Numbered from the stretch's first letter, positions 39,656-48,255 are shown. The stretch: DNA of 64,000 bases from Lysinibacillus sphaericus (GCF_001629735.1 NZ_CP015224.1:2294001-2358000); one strand, 5' to 3'. Notes: generated by a model from the sequence alone, not told the origin. Numbers and translations are program-made.

Positions 39656-39815
39656 TTACAAACTTATCTGATAAATTATTTAATAGCCCTAATGCTTTTT
39701 CATTGTCAATTTGTAATACCTTTTCGATGATGTCAGAATGTTCCTTCATTTTATTCCCCTGATAATTCTCTGTCATTATTATAAATCTTTGTCGTAACTC
39801 ATCTTTTACCGGCAT
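39636..39815 (-). CDS. 59-residue protein under a LexA-box promoter
   Basis: Starts MPVKDELRQRFIIMTENYQG; ATG at 39815 is chosen because GAGGTGAT lies six bases upstream, whereas the frame's first ATG at 39854 has none. The rest is helical (IIEKVLQIDNEKALGLLNNL) with a basic end. Transcribed toward the repressor genes from a promoter whose spacer is a LexA box. Function unknown; an SOS-induced antirepressor, like Tum of phage 186 in concept only, would fit. Confidence 0.65.
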   Translation of the reverse strand: MPVKDELRQRFIIMTENYQGNKMKEHSDIIEKVLQIDNEKALGLLNNLSDKFVKKATHD

Positions 39816-39905
39816 ACAATCACCTCTATTGTTATTTTGCTTAATTCCTACCACTTATGTACAACAGTCATTTTCTCTCTATGCTTTTTAACCACCTTTT
39901 ACTTC

Positions 39906-39934
39906 ATTATACAAGAACATACGTTCTTATCCAA
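39906..39934 (-). promoter_or_regulatory. SOS promoter with LexA box in the spacer
   Basis: On the minus strand TTGGAT (39929-39934), 17 bases, TATAAT (39906-39911). The spacer carries GAACATACGTTC on the plus strand (39915-39926), which fits GAAC-RNRY-GTTY. The gap 39855-40304 holds this promoter and the integrase promoter; no other gene is supported. Confidence 0.8.
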
Positions 39935-40213
39935 TCATAAATTATGTATCTAAAAACATTCAATAATGACAATATTCGACATTATTGGATTAATAATATT
40001 TTATATCCAAATACCTAAAATTCCTAATCCTTTTGTACGACTACCTTCGACATATGAAGAAATATTTTCCTCAATATACATTTCCTCCGTTTAAGATATA
40101 CTGATTCATGTCGTATTTTGTAGTTTTTTGACACAATGTAATTACTGTCATTTTTCCTCTTTTTCAAAGATTTTCTATTTTTTAATATAAATAAGGATTT
40201 AACCACAATACTA

Positions 40214-40243
40214 TTGAAATCTTGTTCATTCCATGATTAATAT
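40214..40243 (+). promoter_or_regulatory. Probable integrase promoter
   Basis: TTGAAA (40214-40219), 18 bases, TAATAT (40238-40243), 61 bases upstream of the preferred TTG start. Confidence 0.5.
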
Positions 40244-40304
40244 ACTATATGAAAGAGCTTACTAGTTTTCTTGCTCTTGTCTTTAAATGAAAGGAGCTAT
40301 GTCA

Positions 40305-42218
40305 TTGAAAAAGGCAGCATTATATGTACGGGTAAGTACATTGCATCAAATTGATAAAGACTCTTTACCCTTCCAGCGACAAGAGTTAGAGAATTATGCT
40401 AAATACGCTTTGAATATTGAAGAAGTGGTAATTTTCGAAGATGCAGGATATTCAGCAAAAAATACTGATCGTCCCAAATATCAAGAAATGATGAAGCGTA
40501 TAAGAAGTGGAGAATTTACACACTTACTCGTATGGAAGATTGATAGAATATCACGGAACCTCAAAGATTTTTCGGAAATGTATGAGGAATTGAAAGATTG
40601 CAAAGTTACTTTCGTTTCAAAAAACGAACAATTTGATACATCAACAGCAATGGGCGAAGCTATGTTAAAAATCATCCTCGTTTTTGCTGAATTAGAAAGG
40701 AAACTGACTGCTGAACGCGTATTTTCAATTATGTTATCGCGTGCCGAAAAAGGACTGTGGAATGGAGCAACAGTCCCCTTTGGATATGTATGGTCAGAGG
40801 AAGAAAAGTTTCCAGTTATTGATCCTGATGAATCAAAAATTATTCAATATATATATAATTCATACGAATCATTACGGTCCACATTAAAAGTTGCATACCG
40901 TTTGCACGAGGAAAAAATAGCTACAAAACGTAATGGTCAGTGGACAGCCAAGACTGTCCGCGACATTTTACGCAACCCTTTCTATATCGGTACATACCGC
41001 TATAACATGCGGGAAAGTGGAGGTAGCAGAAGGCTTAAAAACAAAGAAGAATGGGTTGTAGTTGAAAATAACCACCCTGGCATTATTGAAAAGGAACAAT
41101 TCGAGCGCGTAAACAAATTGCTATCTGACAATTATAGAGGATTAACTGATGTCCAACGTGCAGATATTCATAAACATATTTTTTCTAAGATGTTGTATTG
41201 CGGAAAATGTAACTCACTACTTACCGCTGGATTAGATGCAGCTCGTAAAGATGGCTATCGTCCCTCTCGTTATACATGCGTTACATCAGGCGGTGCAAAA
41301 CGATGCAGCAATTACGTTAGTGACATAATTATTGGACCATTTATTTTTAACTATGTCTCTAACTTAATTAGACTACAAGAACGCATAACACCTAAACACT
41401 CTTTACGAGACATGGAAAGAGCCCTACTACGTGGTAATTCTTTTATTGATGTAGTTGGTGTCGATAATGAATCTTTGAAAGAAACCCACTTCGCCCTAAC
41501 TGGAAATATGTCTGGACAAGAATACTCGCTCAATACTAAAGATGAGATTGAAATACCTAATATTGAAATTGAACGTTTGCAAAGAGAAAAAACTAAATTT
41601 GTAAGAGCACTCAAACGCTTAGAGGATTTATACTATTTCGGTGAAGAAGAAGATGCTATTAGCCAAAAGGAATATATTTTTAAGAAACGTGATCTTCAAG
41701 AACGATTAGAAGAACTTGATGATGAAATCAATATATTGAAACAAAAAAACGATGATAAAACCAGCGATGTATTCATCGACTACGCTCAACACTTTTTAAT
41801 AACTAAAGAAATGCAGCAAGCCCGACAAGTTGATTACCGCGAATTATCCAAAATAGTAGGTCGAGAAGCCTTATCAGATTTTATGCAAACGATCATTGAT
41901 AATATTGTTGTTATTGATAAACGTGTCCAATCCATTACTTTTAAAAATGGTATTACCCATACATTTGCGTATAAATCACTTTTGCAAAGCAAATCTTCTG
42001 CACCAACTAAAAAACAATACAAAAATTACGAAGGTCCTGTAATAGAATATCTCAAAGAAAACGGACCCGCTTCACGTTCGGATTTGCAAAAGGCTACTAA
42101 CATAACTCGTGATGGTATCTTCACTTTACTAAGTGAACTAATTGAACGTGAGATTATTGTAAAGACAGGACAATCTACAGCTACACGTTATCATTATAAC
42201 GATAAACAGAATAATTAG
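40305..42218 (+). CDS. Large serine recombinase (prophage integrase)
   Basis: A 637-residue site-specific recombinase. The resolvase domain starts AALYVRVSTLHQIDKDSLPF with the catalytic serine in RVS. YDRISRN-type residues appear in WKIDRISRNLKDFSEM. The recombinase domain lies around 165-270. A zinc-binding part has YCGKCNSLL and YTCVTSGGAKRCSNYV. A coiled coil (~440-490) follows. The last ~55 residues (GPASRSDLQKATNITRDGIF) look like a winged helix. TTG at 40305 is preferred: AAAGGAG lies eight bases upstream; the ATG at 40287 overlaps the RBS. It lies at attR beside mtaB. No directionality factor was identified. Confidence 0.95.
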   Translation: MKKAALYVRVSTLHQIDKDSLPFQRQELENYAKYALNIEEVVIFEDAGYSAKNTDRPKYQEMMKRIRSGEFTHLLVWKIDRISRNLKDFSEMYEELKDCKVTFVSKNEQFDTSTAMGEAMLKIILVFAELERKLTAERVFSIMLSRAEKGLWNGATVPFGYVWSEEEKFPVIDPDESKIIQYIYNSYESLRSTLKVAYRLHEEKIATKRNGQWTAKTVRDILRNPFYIGTYRYNMRESGGSRRLKNKEEWVVVENNHPGIIEKEQFERVNKLLSDNYRGLTDVQRADIHKHIFSKMLYCGKCNSLLTAGLDAARKDGYRPSRYTCVTSGGAKRCSNYVSDIIIGPFIFNYVSNLIRLQERITPKHSLRDMERALLRGNSFIDVVGVDNESLKETHFALTGNMSGQEYSLNTKDEIEIPNIEIERLQREKTKFVRALKRLEDLYYFGEEEDAISQKEYIFKKRDLQERLEELDDEINILKQKNDDKTSDVFIDYAQHFLITKEMQQARQVDYRELSKIVGREALSDFMQTIIDNIVVIDKRVQSITFKNGITHTFAYKSLLQSKSSAPTKKQYKNYEGPVIEYLKENGPASRSDLQKATNITRDGIFTLLSELIEREIIVKTGQSTATRYHYNDKQNN

Positions 42219-42240
42219 ATTGATTATATAAATAGCAATG

Positions 42241-42276
42241 AGAAGGACAGAATAATAAATTCTGTCCTTCTTTTTT
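42241..42276 (+). terminator. Terminator after integrase
   Basis: AGAAGGACAGAAT (42241-42253) and ATTCTGTCCTTCT (42259-42271) form a perfect 13-bp stem with six T. Confidence 0.9.
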
Positions 42277-42321
42277 GTTGTTTTTTAATCTTCGGGACGA
42301 GTTTAAAGGTTCTTTAATGTA

Positions 42322-42348
42322 TTGATTTTAAACAGTTTATGTTATCAT
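42322..42348 (+). promoter_or_regulatory. Phage-supplied promoter of mtaB
   Basis: TTGATT (42322-42327), 15 bases, TATCAT (42343-42348) with extended TG at 42340-42341. It mirrors the host promoter at 1078-1104. It belongs to the prophage side of attR. Confidence 0.65.
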
Positions 42349-42421
42349 AATTCAAGTATCGAATATACTCAAAAGCTATTTAGCACAGGTACAAAGTGCA
42401 ATTGAAAGGATGAATTAAATC

Positions 42422-43771
42422 ATGAGTTACGAGCTTACGAAAACCGTATCTCTATATACGTTAGGTTGTAAAGTGAACCACTACGAAACAGAAGCCATTT
42501 GGCAACTATTTAAAGATGAAGGCTATGATCGCACTGAATTTGATCAGCAGGCGGATGTTTATGTCATTAATACATGTACAGTTACTAACACTGGGGATAA
42601 GAAGTCACGTCAGGTGATTCGTCGAGCAATCCGCCAAAACCCAGATGCAGTTATATGTGTAACAGGCTGCTATGCACAAACTTCGCCAGCAGAAATTATG
42701 GCGATTCCTGGAGTCGATATTGTTGTTGGTACGCAGGACCGTACAAAATTACTTGGTTATATTGACCAATATCGTGCTGAGCGTCAGCCAATAAATGCTG
42801 TACGTAATATTATGAAAAATCGTGTGTATGAGGAGTTAGATGTACCTGCATTTACAGACCGCACACGTGCTTCCTTAAAAATACAAGAGGGCTGTAATAA
42901 CTTCTGTACGTTTTGTATTATTCCGTGGGCACGCGGCTTAATGCGTTCTCGCGATCCACAAGAAGTATTACATCAAGCACAGCAATTAGTAGATGCAGGC
43001 TATCTTGAAATAGTCCTGACAGGTATTCATACTGGTGGCTATGGACAAGATTTAAAGGATTATAACCTTGCCCAATTATTACGTGATTTAGAAGCCAATG
43101 TTACAGGATTAAAGCGTCTCCGTATTTCGTCCATTGAAGCTAGCCAATTGACTGATGAAGTCATTGACGTATTACGTGAATCTAAAATTGTCGTAAATCA
43201 CTTACACATTCCTATTCAATCTGGATCGGATACTGTGTTAAAACGTATGCGTCGTAAATATACTATGGAATTTTTCGGCGAACGTTTAACAAAATTACAT
43301 GAGGCTTTACCTGATTTAGCTGTCACGTCTGATGTAATTGTCGGTTTCCCTGGTGAGACTGAAGAAGAATTTATGGATACGTACAACTTTATTCGTGATC
43401 ATAAATTCTCCGAATTACATGTTTTCCCATTCTCTCCACGTACAGGAACTCCTGCTGCACGTATGGAGGATCAAATTGATGAAGACATTAAAAATGAGCG
43501 TGTACACCGACTCATCTCACTAAATGATCAGCTAGCTAAAGAGTATGCTTCTCGCTTTGAAGATCAGGTGTTAGAAGTTATTCCCGAAGAATTTGTTCAT
43601 GATGGTAGTGAAGAGGAAGGCCTTTTAACGGGCTATACAGATAATTACTTAAAAGTAGTGTTTGAGGGTCCTGAAAGTCTCATCGGACAGCTTGTAAAGG
43701 TGAAAATTACACAAGCAGGCTACCCACATTCACAAGGACAATTTGTACGTGTTTTAGAGACAGTTAAATAA
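42422..43771 (+). CDS. mtaB: tRNA (N6-threonylcarbamoyl-A37)-C2 methylthiotransferase
   Basis: A 449-residue radical-SAM enzyme that makes ms2t6A at position 37 of tRNAs reading ANN codons. The N-terminal UPF0004 domain has TLGCKVNHYETEA with a cluster cysteine; further cysteines are in INTCTVTNTGDKKS and VTGCYAQ. The radical-SAM CxxxCxxC is in GCNNFCTFCIIPWARG. A TRAM domain ends the protein. The first 13-16 codons, RBS and promoter are prophage DNA; the rest is host. Length is normal, so the gene should be functional. Confidence 0.96.
   Translation: MSYELTKTVSLYTLGCKVNHYETEAIWQLFKDEGYDRTEFDQQADVYVINTCTVTNTGDKKSRQVIRRAIRQNPDAVICVTGCYAQTSPAEIMAIPGVDIVVGTQDRTKLLGYIDQYRAERQPINAVRNIMKNRVYEELDVPAFTDRTRASLKIQEGCNNFCTFCIIPWARGLMRSRDPQEVLHQAQQLVDAGYLEIVLTGIHTGGYGQDLKDYNLAQLLRDLEANVTGLKRLRISSIEASQLTDEVIDVLRESKIVVNHLHIPIQSGSDTVLKRMRRKYTMEFFGERLTKLHEALPDLAVTSDVIVGFPGETEEEFMDTYNFIRDHKFSELHVFPFSPRTGTPAARMEDQIDEDIKNERVHRLISLNDQLAKEYASRFEDQVLEVIPEEFVHDGSEEEGLLTGYTDNYLKVVFEGPESLIGQLVKVKITQAGYPHSQGQFVRVLETVK
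42462..42469. other. attR core (TAGGTTGT)
   Basis: Identical to 1235-1242; encodes the L-G-C of TLGCKVN in mtaB. Host DNA resumes to the right. Confidence 0.75.
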
Positions 43772-43783
43772 TGAACAATAAAT

Positions 43784-43813
43784 GGGTTGCCTGGAATATG
43801 GGCAACCCCTTTT
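43784..43813 (+). terminator. Terminator after mtaB
   Basis: GGGTTGCC (43784-43791) and GGCAACCC (43801-43808) form an 8-bp stem followed by CTTTT. Confidence 0.85.
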
Positions 43814-43852
43814 ATTGGTTTATTTGTCTTTATCATTTTTAACTAGCAATGA

Positions 43853-44620
43853 TCAAGGGCTAGTAGGAGGTGTGAGTCCGAATAGTACTGGTGTTATAAC
43901 ACTACTTCCTACGCCTAAACGGATTTGTTGAACTTGCAATACTTTCACAGTTAATTCTAATACAATTTTTTCACGCAATGTGCTAAACGTACATTCTGGC
44001 GCAGCCATAATTGGTGAAAAATCAAGCTCAAAGAAGTTCGCTGCTACTAATTCCCCAAATGGTTGTTCATTGTATTTCACAAGATTTTGGAAGAAAGCCT
44101 TATCTAGACGAGCATCCATTTGAGTAGCTTCATTCAGGAAATTCGCTTCTGCAAACTCAGAAATTCCTAAAATGGGTGTTGAGCCTCCAATTATTTGTGG
44201 GAAAGTAAGATCTGTAAAACCAGAAAATGGGACGTCAGCAATTCTATCTCGAAGTGCTCCATTACATGCTGATGAAGCATATTCGATATTTTTACGAATA
44301 TGTCCTGCTACAAATAATTTAGCTCTTGTTACTCTAAAGAAGTCTGTACCATCAATACGCGCAAAGCTAACTGGTACTAGCTTCACTTGATTTAGGAATA
44401 CATTTTTTTTCACTCTTTTGATTTCAGTTGCTGCCGGAGTAAGTGTAATATCTGACTCTACAACGATTTGCAATGTTGGTTCTGCCAGCACAACTGGAAC
44501 TTTTATAGTGGGTGCCAAAACCGGTGTAGTAATGACTGGTGTAATTTCATTTGTTAATGGTATTTGCTCCGTTGATGCTACAGGACAAGGTAGATTTTGA
44601 TTTTCAAATTGTTCACTCAA
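43853..44620 (-). CDS. Spore-surface-type protein, CsxC-like (copy 1)
   Basis: A 255-residue protein. After a Thr/Pro/Val-rich leader comes TEIKRVKKNVFLNQVKLVPV, then RVTRAKLFVAGHIRKNIEYA, a pattern of the SPOCS/DUF3794-like domains of spore-envelope proteins. I recall such proteins named CsxC family after a Clostridium exosporium protein; the name is given with moderate confidence. The start is TTG behind AGAGGAA. A sporulation-type -10 lies at 44668-44676. It is almost identical to the gene at 46399, including upstream bases. Confidence 0.65.
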   Translation of the reverse strand: MSEQFENQNLPCPVASTEQIPLTNEITPVITTPVLAPTIKVPVVLAEPTLQIVVESDITLTPAATEIKRVKKNVFLNQVKLVPVSFARIDGTDFFRVTRAKLFVAGHIRKNIEYASSACNGALRDRIADVPFSGFTDLTFPQIIGGSTPILGISEFAEANFLNEATQMDARLDKAFFQNLVKYNEQPFGELVAANFFELDFSPIMAAPECTFSTLREKIVLELTVKVLQVQQIRLGVGSSVITPVLFGLTPPTSP

Positions 44621-44667
44621 AAAAATTTCCTCTTTTCATTTTTAGTATTAGAGAGCTCTCCTATCGC

Positions 44668-44676
44668 TAGAATATG
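44668..44676 (-). promoter_or_regulatory. Sporulation (sigma-K/E-type) -10 element
   Basis: On the minus strand CATATTCTA fits CATANNNTA. The identical element and flanks occur at 47248-47256. A canonical -35 AC at the right distance is not seen. Confidence 0.5.
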
Positions 44677-44742
44677 TAGCAATTAAATCTATACATGGAC
44701 GTATATATTAGAAAACGAACTTTTATACTGAATGAAATTCTT

Positions 44743-46134
44743 TTATTGTCCAGAGTACAGACTGTCATATAGAACCCGAATTTTTTGTACTTGTATCATA
44801 TGAATCGTTAAATCTAATACTATATTTTGACATAATTGATTGGCATAAGTTGTTGAGGCATTTTGTGTATCTAAAGCTGTATATTCAATACTCTGCTGTA
44901 TATAGCCTTCTATCAATAATTTTCCATATTTCGCTGTACATGTTCCATTTCCAAATGATTGGGATAAACGAATAGGTATAAATCTACAATTGGTGAGTAC
45001 TACTTCATTCGAGATCTCTTTCACCCCTACAATCCCTTTTTCAAATGCCATAATCTCTTCTAGACATATTTCAATTTTATATTCCCCAACTATAACAGGT
45101 ACTCGAATATGTATTAAATCAGATTCGTTTAAGGTGGCTTCCCCTTTTTTAATTGATGGTGAATGATGTAAGGGAGTGACCACTGATTGAAAGGATTGAT
45201 GCTGCCCATTATTTTTATCATTCTTATCAGTTTGCATGATTGAAATCAATTGATTGATGTCTGAACGAACTAAACGACATTCAGGATGTTCAGGGTAATC
45301 TGTTGTCGTTTGGATAAGCTTTGTTTCAAGCTGTGGAGTTAAGGGATCTTTTACGTTTAGAAATTCAAATGTAGTATTTTGAACATGTTCGCCATAAATA
45401 GGAGCATGGAGAAAATCATGAATTTCTACATACGTAGAAAACAAGCATTTTTGGGTGATGGAGTATATCTCCCCATCCAACGATTTAGAAGTAGGATTGT
45501 TTTTCTCCGAATTCCCTGTCCTCTCAAAATGCCATTTATGTTCAACTGTGGATTCAACATCTGAGTGAATTGCTAAATCTTGTTTTTCCACTTGGGATTC
45601 ATCACGGTCAGAAGGAAATTCATCAATGTCCTCAACCGTCGTTTCTGTAGGTTCGGGTACAATCTCTGTTACAATCGATTCCTCTACAGTCCCCTCTTTC
45701 ATGTCTGGGGAGGGTTCGATTTCTCCCTCAATGGTTGAAATGGATAGGTCTTCATTGGCATCTGATAGGTCTGTTAAAGCTATTTCCTTATCAAGGTGCT
45801 GTTCACTATTTTGAAATTCCTCTTTAGGTATTGCTAAGTCTAGATCGGATAGTACATGGTCCTCCAAAGGATTCTCATTGCTACAAAGCTGGAGCTTGTT
45901 ATCTACCTCAACAAACGTTTCTACGGAACTAGGTATGTCCTGATTGGAGGCTACAGGATCTGGTGATTCCTCTCCAAGCCTAATCTCATCTTTTATATCC
46001 CTAAGCAGCGTATTGCTTTCTTCTTGATTAGCTGGAGATTCATCATCTATTGTTTGATACGCCCAATCAGAGTATTTATTTAGCTTAGTGGATACTTCTC
46101 TCATTTCTCTAAAGTTAATCCATGGAGTATTCAT
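44743..46134 (-). CDS. Acidic spore-surface-type protein with SPOCS-like C-terminus
   Basis: A 463-residue protein. The first ~200 residues are Glu/Asp/Ser-rich and low in complexity. The C-terminal ~150 (IRVPVIVGEYKIEICLEEIM, LIEGYIQQSIEYTALDTQNA, LDLTIHMIQVQKIRVLYD) parallels the domain of the flanking CsxC-like proteins. RBS AGGAGTG precedes the ATG. A perfect sigma-K-like promoter lies upstream. Likely part of coat or exosporium. Confidence 0.6.
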   Translation of the reverse strand: MNTPWINFREMREVSTKLNKYSDWAYQTIDDESPANQEESNTLLRDIKDEIRLGEESPDPVASNQDIPSSVETFVEVDNKLQLCSNENPLEDHVLSDLDLAIPKEEFQNSEQHLDKEIALTDLSDANEDLSISTIEGEIEPSPDMKEGTVEESIVTEIVPEPTETTVEDIDEFPSDRDESQVEKQDLAIHSDVESTVEHKWHFERTGNSEKNNPTSKSLDGEIYSITQKCLFSTYVEIHDFLHAPIYGEHVQNTTFEFLNVKDPLTPQLETKLIQTTTDYPEHPECRLVRSDINQLISIMQTDKNDKNNGQHQSFQSVVTPLHHSPSIKKGEATLNESDLIHIRVPVIVGEYKIEICLEEIMAFEKGIVGVKEISNEVVLTNCRFIPIRLSQSFGNGTCTAKYGKLLIEGYIQQSIEYTALDTQNASTTYANQLCQNIVLDLTIHMIQVQKIRVLYDSLYSGQ

Positions 46135-46219
46135 TTATTCACTCCTAAACAATATTAAGTACATTTACAACACTATGAACAACGTTATTAATGTAAAGAT
46201 TACCATTCTCATTACAATT

Positions 46220-46246
46220 TATAGTATGCTTGATTTTCCCTTTTGT
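46220..46246 (-). promoter_or_regulatory. Sigma-K-type promoter
   Basis: On the minus strand AC (46245-46246), 16 bases, CATACTATA (46220-46228), matching AC-N16-CATANNNTA exactly. Confidence 0.6.
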
Positions 46247-46301
46247 CACAGTATCCTCGGGGTCATATGTTTATGGCTTTATTCCTTTTTTAGATGTAAA
46301 A

Positions 46302-46341
46302 GGCAGTTAAAAGTTCGAGTACATCCGAACTTTCAACTGCC
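46302..46341 (-). terminator. Long hairpin upstream of the 463-residue gene
   Basis: A 16-bp stem with one mismatch between 46302-46317 and 46326-46341, followed on the minus strand by TTTT. It ends transcription from the gene at 46399-47199. Confidence 0.75.
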
Positions 46342-46398
46342 AGCTAAAATAATGAATTTTTATTAGTGCCCTGTTATGACTCTATTCAATATTTGAGA

Positions 46399-47199
46399 TT
46401 AACAAAATTCTGAAGGAGGCGTAGGATTAACTATTGGTGAAGCTGGTGGTGTAAGTCCTGGAAGAACAGGCGTTACTACGCTACTTCCAGCTCCCAAACG
46501 AATTTGTTGAACTTGTAATACTTTCACAGTTAATTCTAATACGATTTTTTCACGTAATGTGCTGAAAGTACCTTCTGGCGCTGCCATAATTGGTGAAAAA
46601 TCAAGCTCAAAGAAGTTCGCTGCTACTAATTCCCCAAATGGTTGTTCATTGTATTTCACAAGATTTTGGAAGAAAGCCTTATCTAGACGAGCATCCATTT
46701 GAGTAGCTTCATTCAGGAAGTTCGCTTCCGCAAACTCGGAAATTCCTAAAATGGGTGTTGAGCCTCCAATCGTTTGTGGGAAAGTAAGATCTGTAAATCC
46801 TGAAAACGGAACATCTGCAATTCTATCTCGAAGTGCCCCATTACATGCTGCTGCAGCATATTCGATATTTTTACGAATATGTCCTGCTACAAATAATTTA
46901 GCTCTTGTTACTCTAAAGAAGTCTGTGCCAGCAATTCGTGCAAAGCTAACTGGTACTAGCTTCACTTGATTTAGAAAGACATGTTTTTTGACTCTTTTGA
47001 TTTCAGTTGCTGCCGGAGTAAGTGTAATATCTGACTCTACAACGATTTGTAAAGTTGGCTCTGCCAGTACAACTGGAATTTTAATAGTTGGCGCTGTTAC
47101 TGGAGTAGCAACCAGTGGCGTAAAATCATTCGTCAATGGAATTTGTTCTGTTGATGTTACTGGACAAGGTTGAATCTGACTATCAAATTGTTCACTCAA
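46399..47199 (-). CDS. Spore-surface-type protein, CsxC-like (copy 2)
   Basis: A 266-residue paralogue of the 43853 gene; the central ~200 residues differ at only a handful of positions (for example AAAACNG versus ASSACNG after IEY). The C-terminus is longer (PTPPSEFC). TTG start, RBS and -10 are conserved with copy 1, so the duplication included the promoter. The copies flank the 463-residue relative. Probably both are mother-cell-expressed structural proteins. Confidence 0.65.
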   Translation of the reverse strand: MSEQFDSQIQPCPVTSTEQIPLTNDFTPLVATPVTAPTIKIPVVLAEPTLQIVVESDITLTPAATEIKRVKKHVFLNQVKLVPVSFARIAGTDFFRVTRAKLFVAGHIRKNIEYAAAACNGALRDRIADVPFSGFTDLTFPQTIGGSTPILGISEFAEANFLNEATQMDARLDKAFFQNLVKYNEQPFGELVAANFFELDFSPIMAAPEGTFSTLREKIVLELTVKVLQVQQIRLGAGSSVVTPVLPGLTPPASPIVNPTPPSEFC

Positions 47200-47247
47200 A
47201 AAAATTACCTCTTTTCAATTTATAGTTTTAGTGAGCTCTCCTATCGC

Positions 47248-47256
47248 TAGAATATG
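47248..47256 (-). promoter_or_regulatory. Sporulation (sigma-K/E-type) -10 element
   Basis: CATATTCTA on the minus strand, identical in sequence and context to 44668-44676. Confidence 0.5.
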
Positions 47257-47376
47257 TAGCAATAAAAACTATATATGGACATTGAACTTGTTCTCTTACA
47301 TATTTTATTTGGAATTTTTGCGCCTAAATTTTTTATGAATTTGATTCCACTCCTTTTACCGTAGTGGGAAACCCAT

Positions 47377-47406
47377 AAAAAAACCACCTAAATTAATATT
47401 AGGTGG
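47377..47406 (-). terminator. Terminator after rsmE
   Basis: CCACCTAA (47384-47391) and TTAGGTGG (47399-47406) form a perfect stem; seven T follow on the minus strand. Confidence 0.85.
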
Positions 47407-47450
47407 CCTTCTTATTGCTCCTCATGAAAGAATTTATATATGACTCAGTA

Positions 47451-48188
47451 TTATTCAAATTCATATGAGATGGCAGACAACGCATACAGTGGTGCTGTTT
47501 CTGCTCGTAAAATTCTTGGTCCTAAAGACATGGTTTGAGCACCTGCTTGTAACAAGGCCTCTGCCTCTTTACGAGAAATGCCACCCTCTGGACCAAATAT
47601 AATAAGGATTGATGTTAATTTTTTCTCATGCACAAGTTTAAGCTTGTCCGCAAATCTGGTGCGTTTCTCAGCCTTTGCATCCTCTTCGTCTGCAATAAAA
47701 ACGGCATCAAATTGGTCTATATCTTGTAACAATTGTTTAAATGTAACAGGTTCATACACCGCTGGAATATGTGTACGATGGGCTTGTTCAGCCGCCTCTT
47801 TTGCAATTTTTTGCAATCTTTCTTGCTTTTTAGCCCCTTTTTTCTTGTCCCATTTCACAATTGAGCGTTCAGCTTCGAATGGCAGTAAGGCAAACATGCC
47901 AAGCTCTGTCGCTTTTTGTGTAATCAGCTCTAGCTTATCACCCTTTGGTAAGCCACAAGCTACTGTTATTTGAATAGGTAGCTCAGAAGAAGGGATTGTT
48001 TCGCCCGTAGCGTCAATCGCTACCTCATCACCTTCAAAGCCTGTAATCTTACAAATATGAGCAATATTTTGTGCAACAACAATGATCTGATCGCCTTGTT
48101 TCATGCGCATCACTCGTTCAATATGCCGTGCATCTTCTCCGCTAATACGTGCATTCTCTATGGCTGTTTCAATAAAATAACGTTGCAT
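47451..48188 (-). CDS. rsmE: 16S rRNA m3U1498 methyltransferase
   Basis: A 245-residue SPOUT-class enzyme that methylates N3 of U1498 in 16S rRNA. The N-terminal PUA-like part (GEDARHIERVMRMKQGDQII) precedes the SPOUT domain; GLPKGDKLELITQKATELG and the knot motifs IFGPEGGISRKEAEAL and LGPRILRAETAPL bind AdoMet. Length is typical. It lies downstream of prmA with a hairpin between. In Bacillus subtilis mtaB follows on the same strand; here mtaB is convergent with spore genes in between. Confidence 0.96.
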   Translation of the reverse strand: MQRYFIETAIENARISGEDARHIERVMRMKQGDQIIVVAQNIAHICKITGFEGDEVAIDATGETIPSSELPIQITVACGLPKGDKLELITQKATELGMFALLPFEAERSIVKWDKKKGAKKQERLQKIAKEAAEQAHRTHIPAVYEPVTFKQLLQDIDQFDAVFIADEEDAKAEKRTRFADKLKLVHEKKLTSILIIFGPEGGISRKEAEALLQAGAQTMSLGPRILRAETAPLYALSAISYEFE

Positions 48189-48218
48189 GCTCCACAGTCC
48201 TTTCTAGCAAGAAATAAA

Positions 48219-48255
48219 GCACCAAATCACCAGCACATGGCTTACGATTTGGCGC
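48219..48255 (-). terminator. Hairpin between prmA and rsmE
   Basis: GCACCAAATC (48219-48228) pairs with GATTTGGCGC (48246-48255) with one mismatch; TTTATTT follows on the minus strand. Possibly partial termination. Confidence 0.55.

Larger units (their letters stand above)
1235..42469. mobile_element. Integrated, apparently complete prophage (lambda-type head, contractile P2-type tail)
   Basis: About 41.2 kb bounded by the 8-bp repeats at 1235 and 42462. It contains integrase, lysogeny switch, early genes, Rep protein, terminase, head and tail genes, holin and endolysin. All structural frames are open; the only clearly broken gene is a small early one (31917-32178). Almost everything is on the minus strand; integrase and repressors are on the plus strand near attR. 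It is inserted within mtaB and rebuilds that gene. Confidence 0.93.

Noticed and set aside
40024-40206. 60-residue minus-strand frame before the integrase
   Set aside because: Lys/Arg/Ile-rich translation of AT-rich promoter DNA, no RBS, overlaps the integrase control region.
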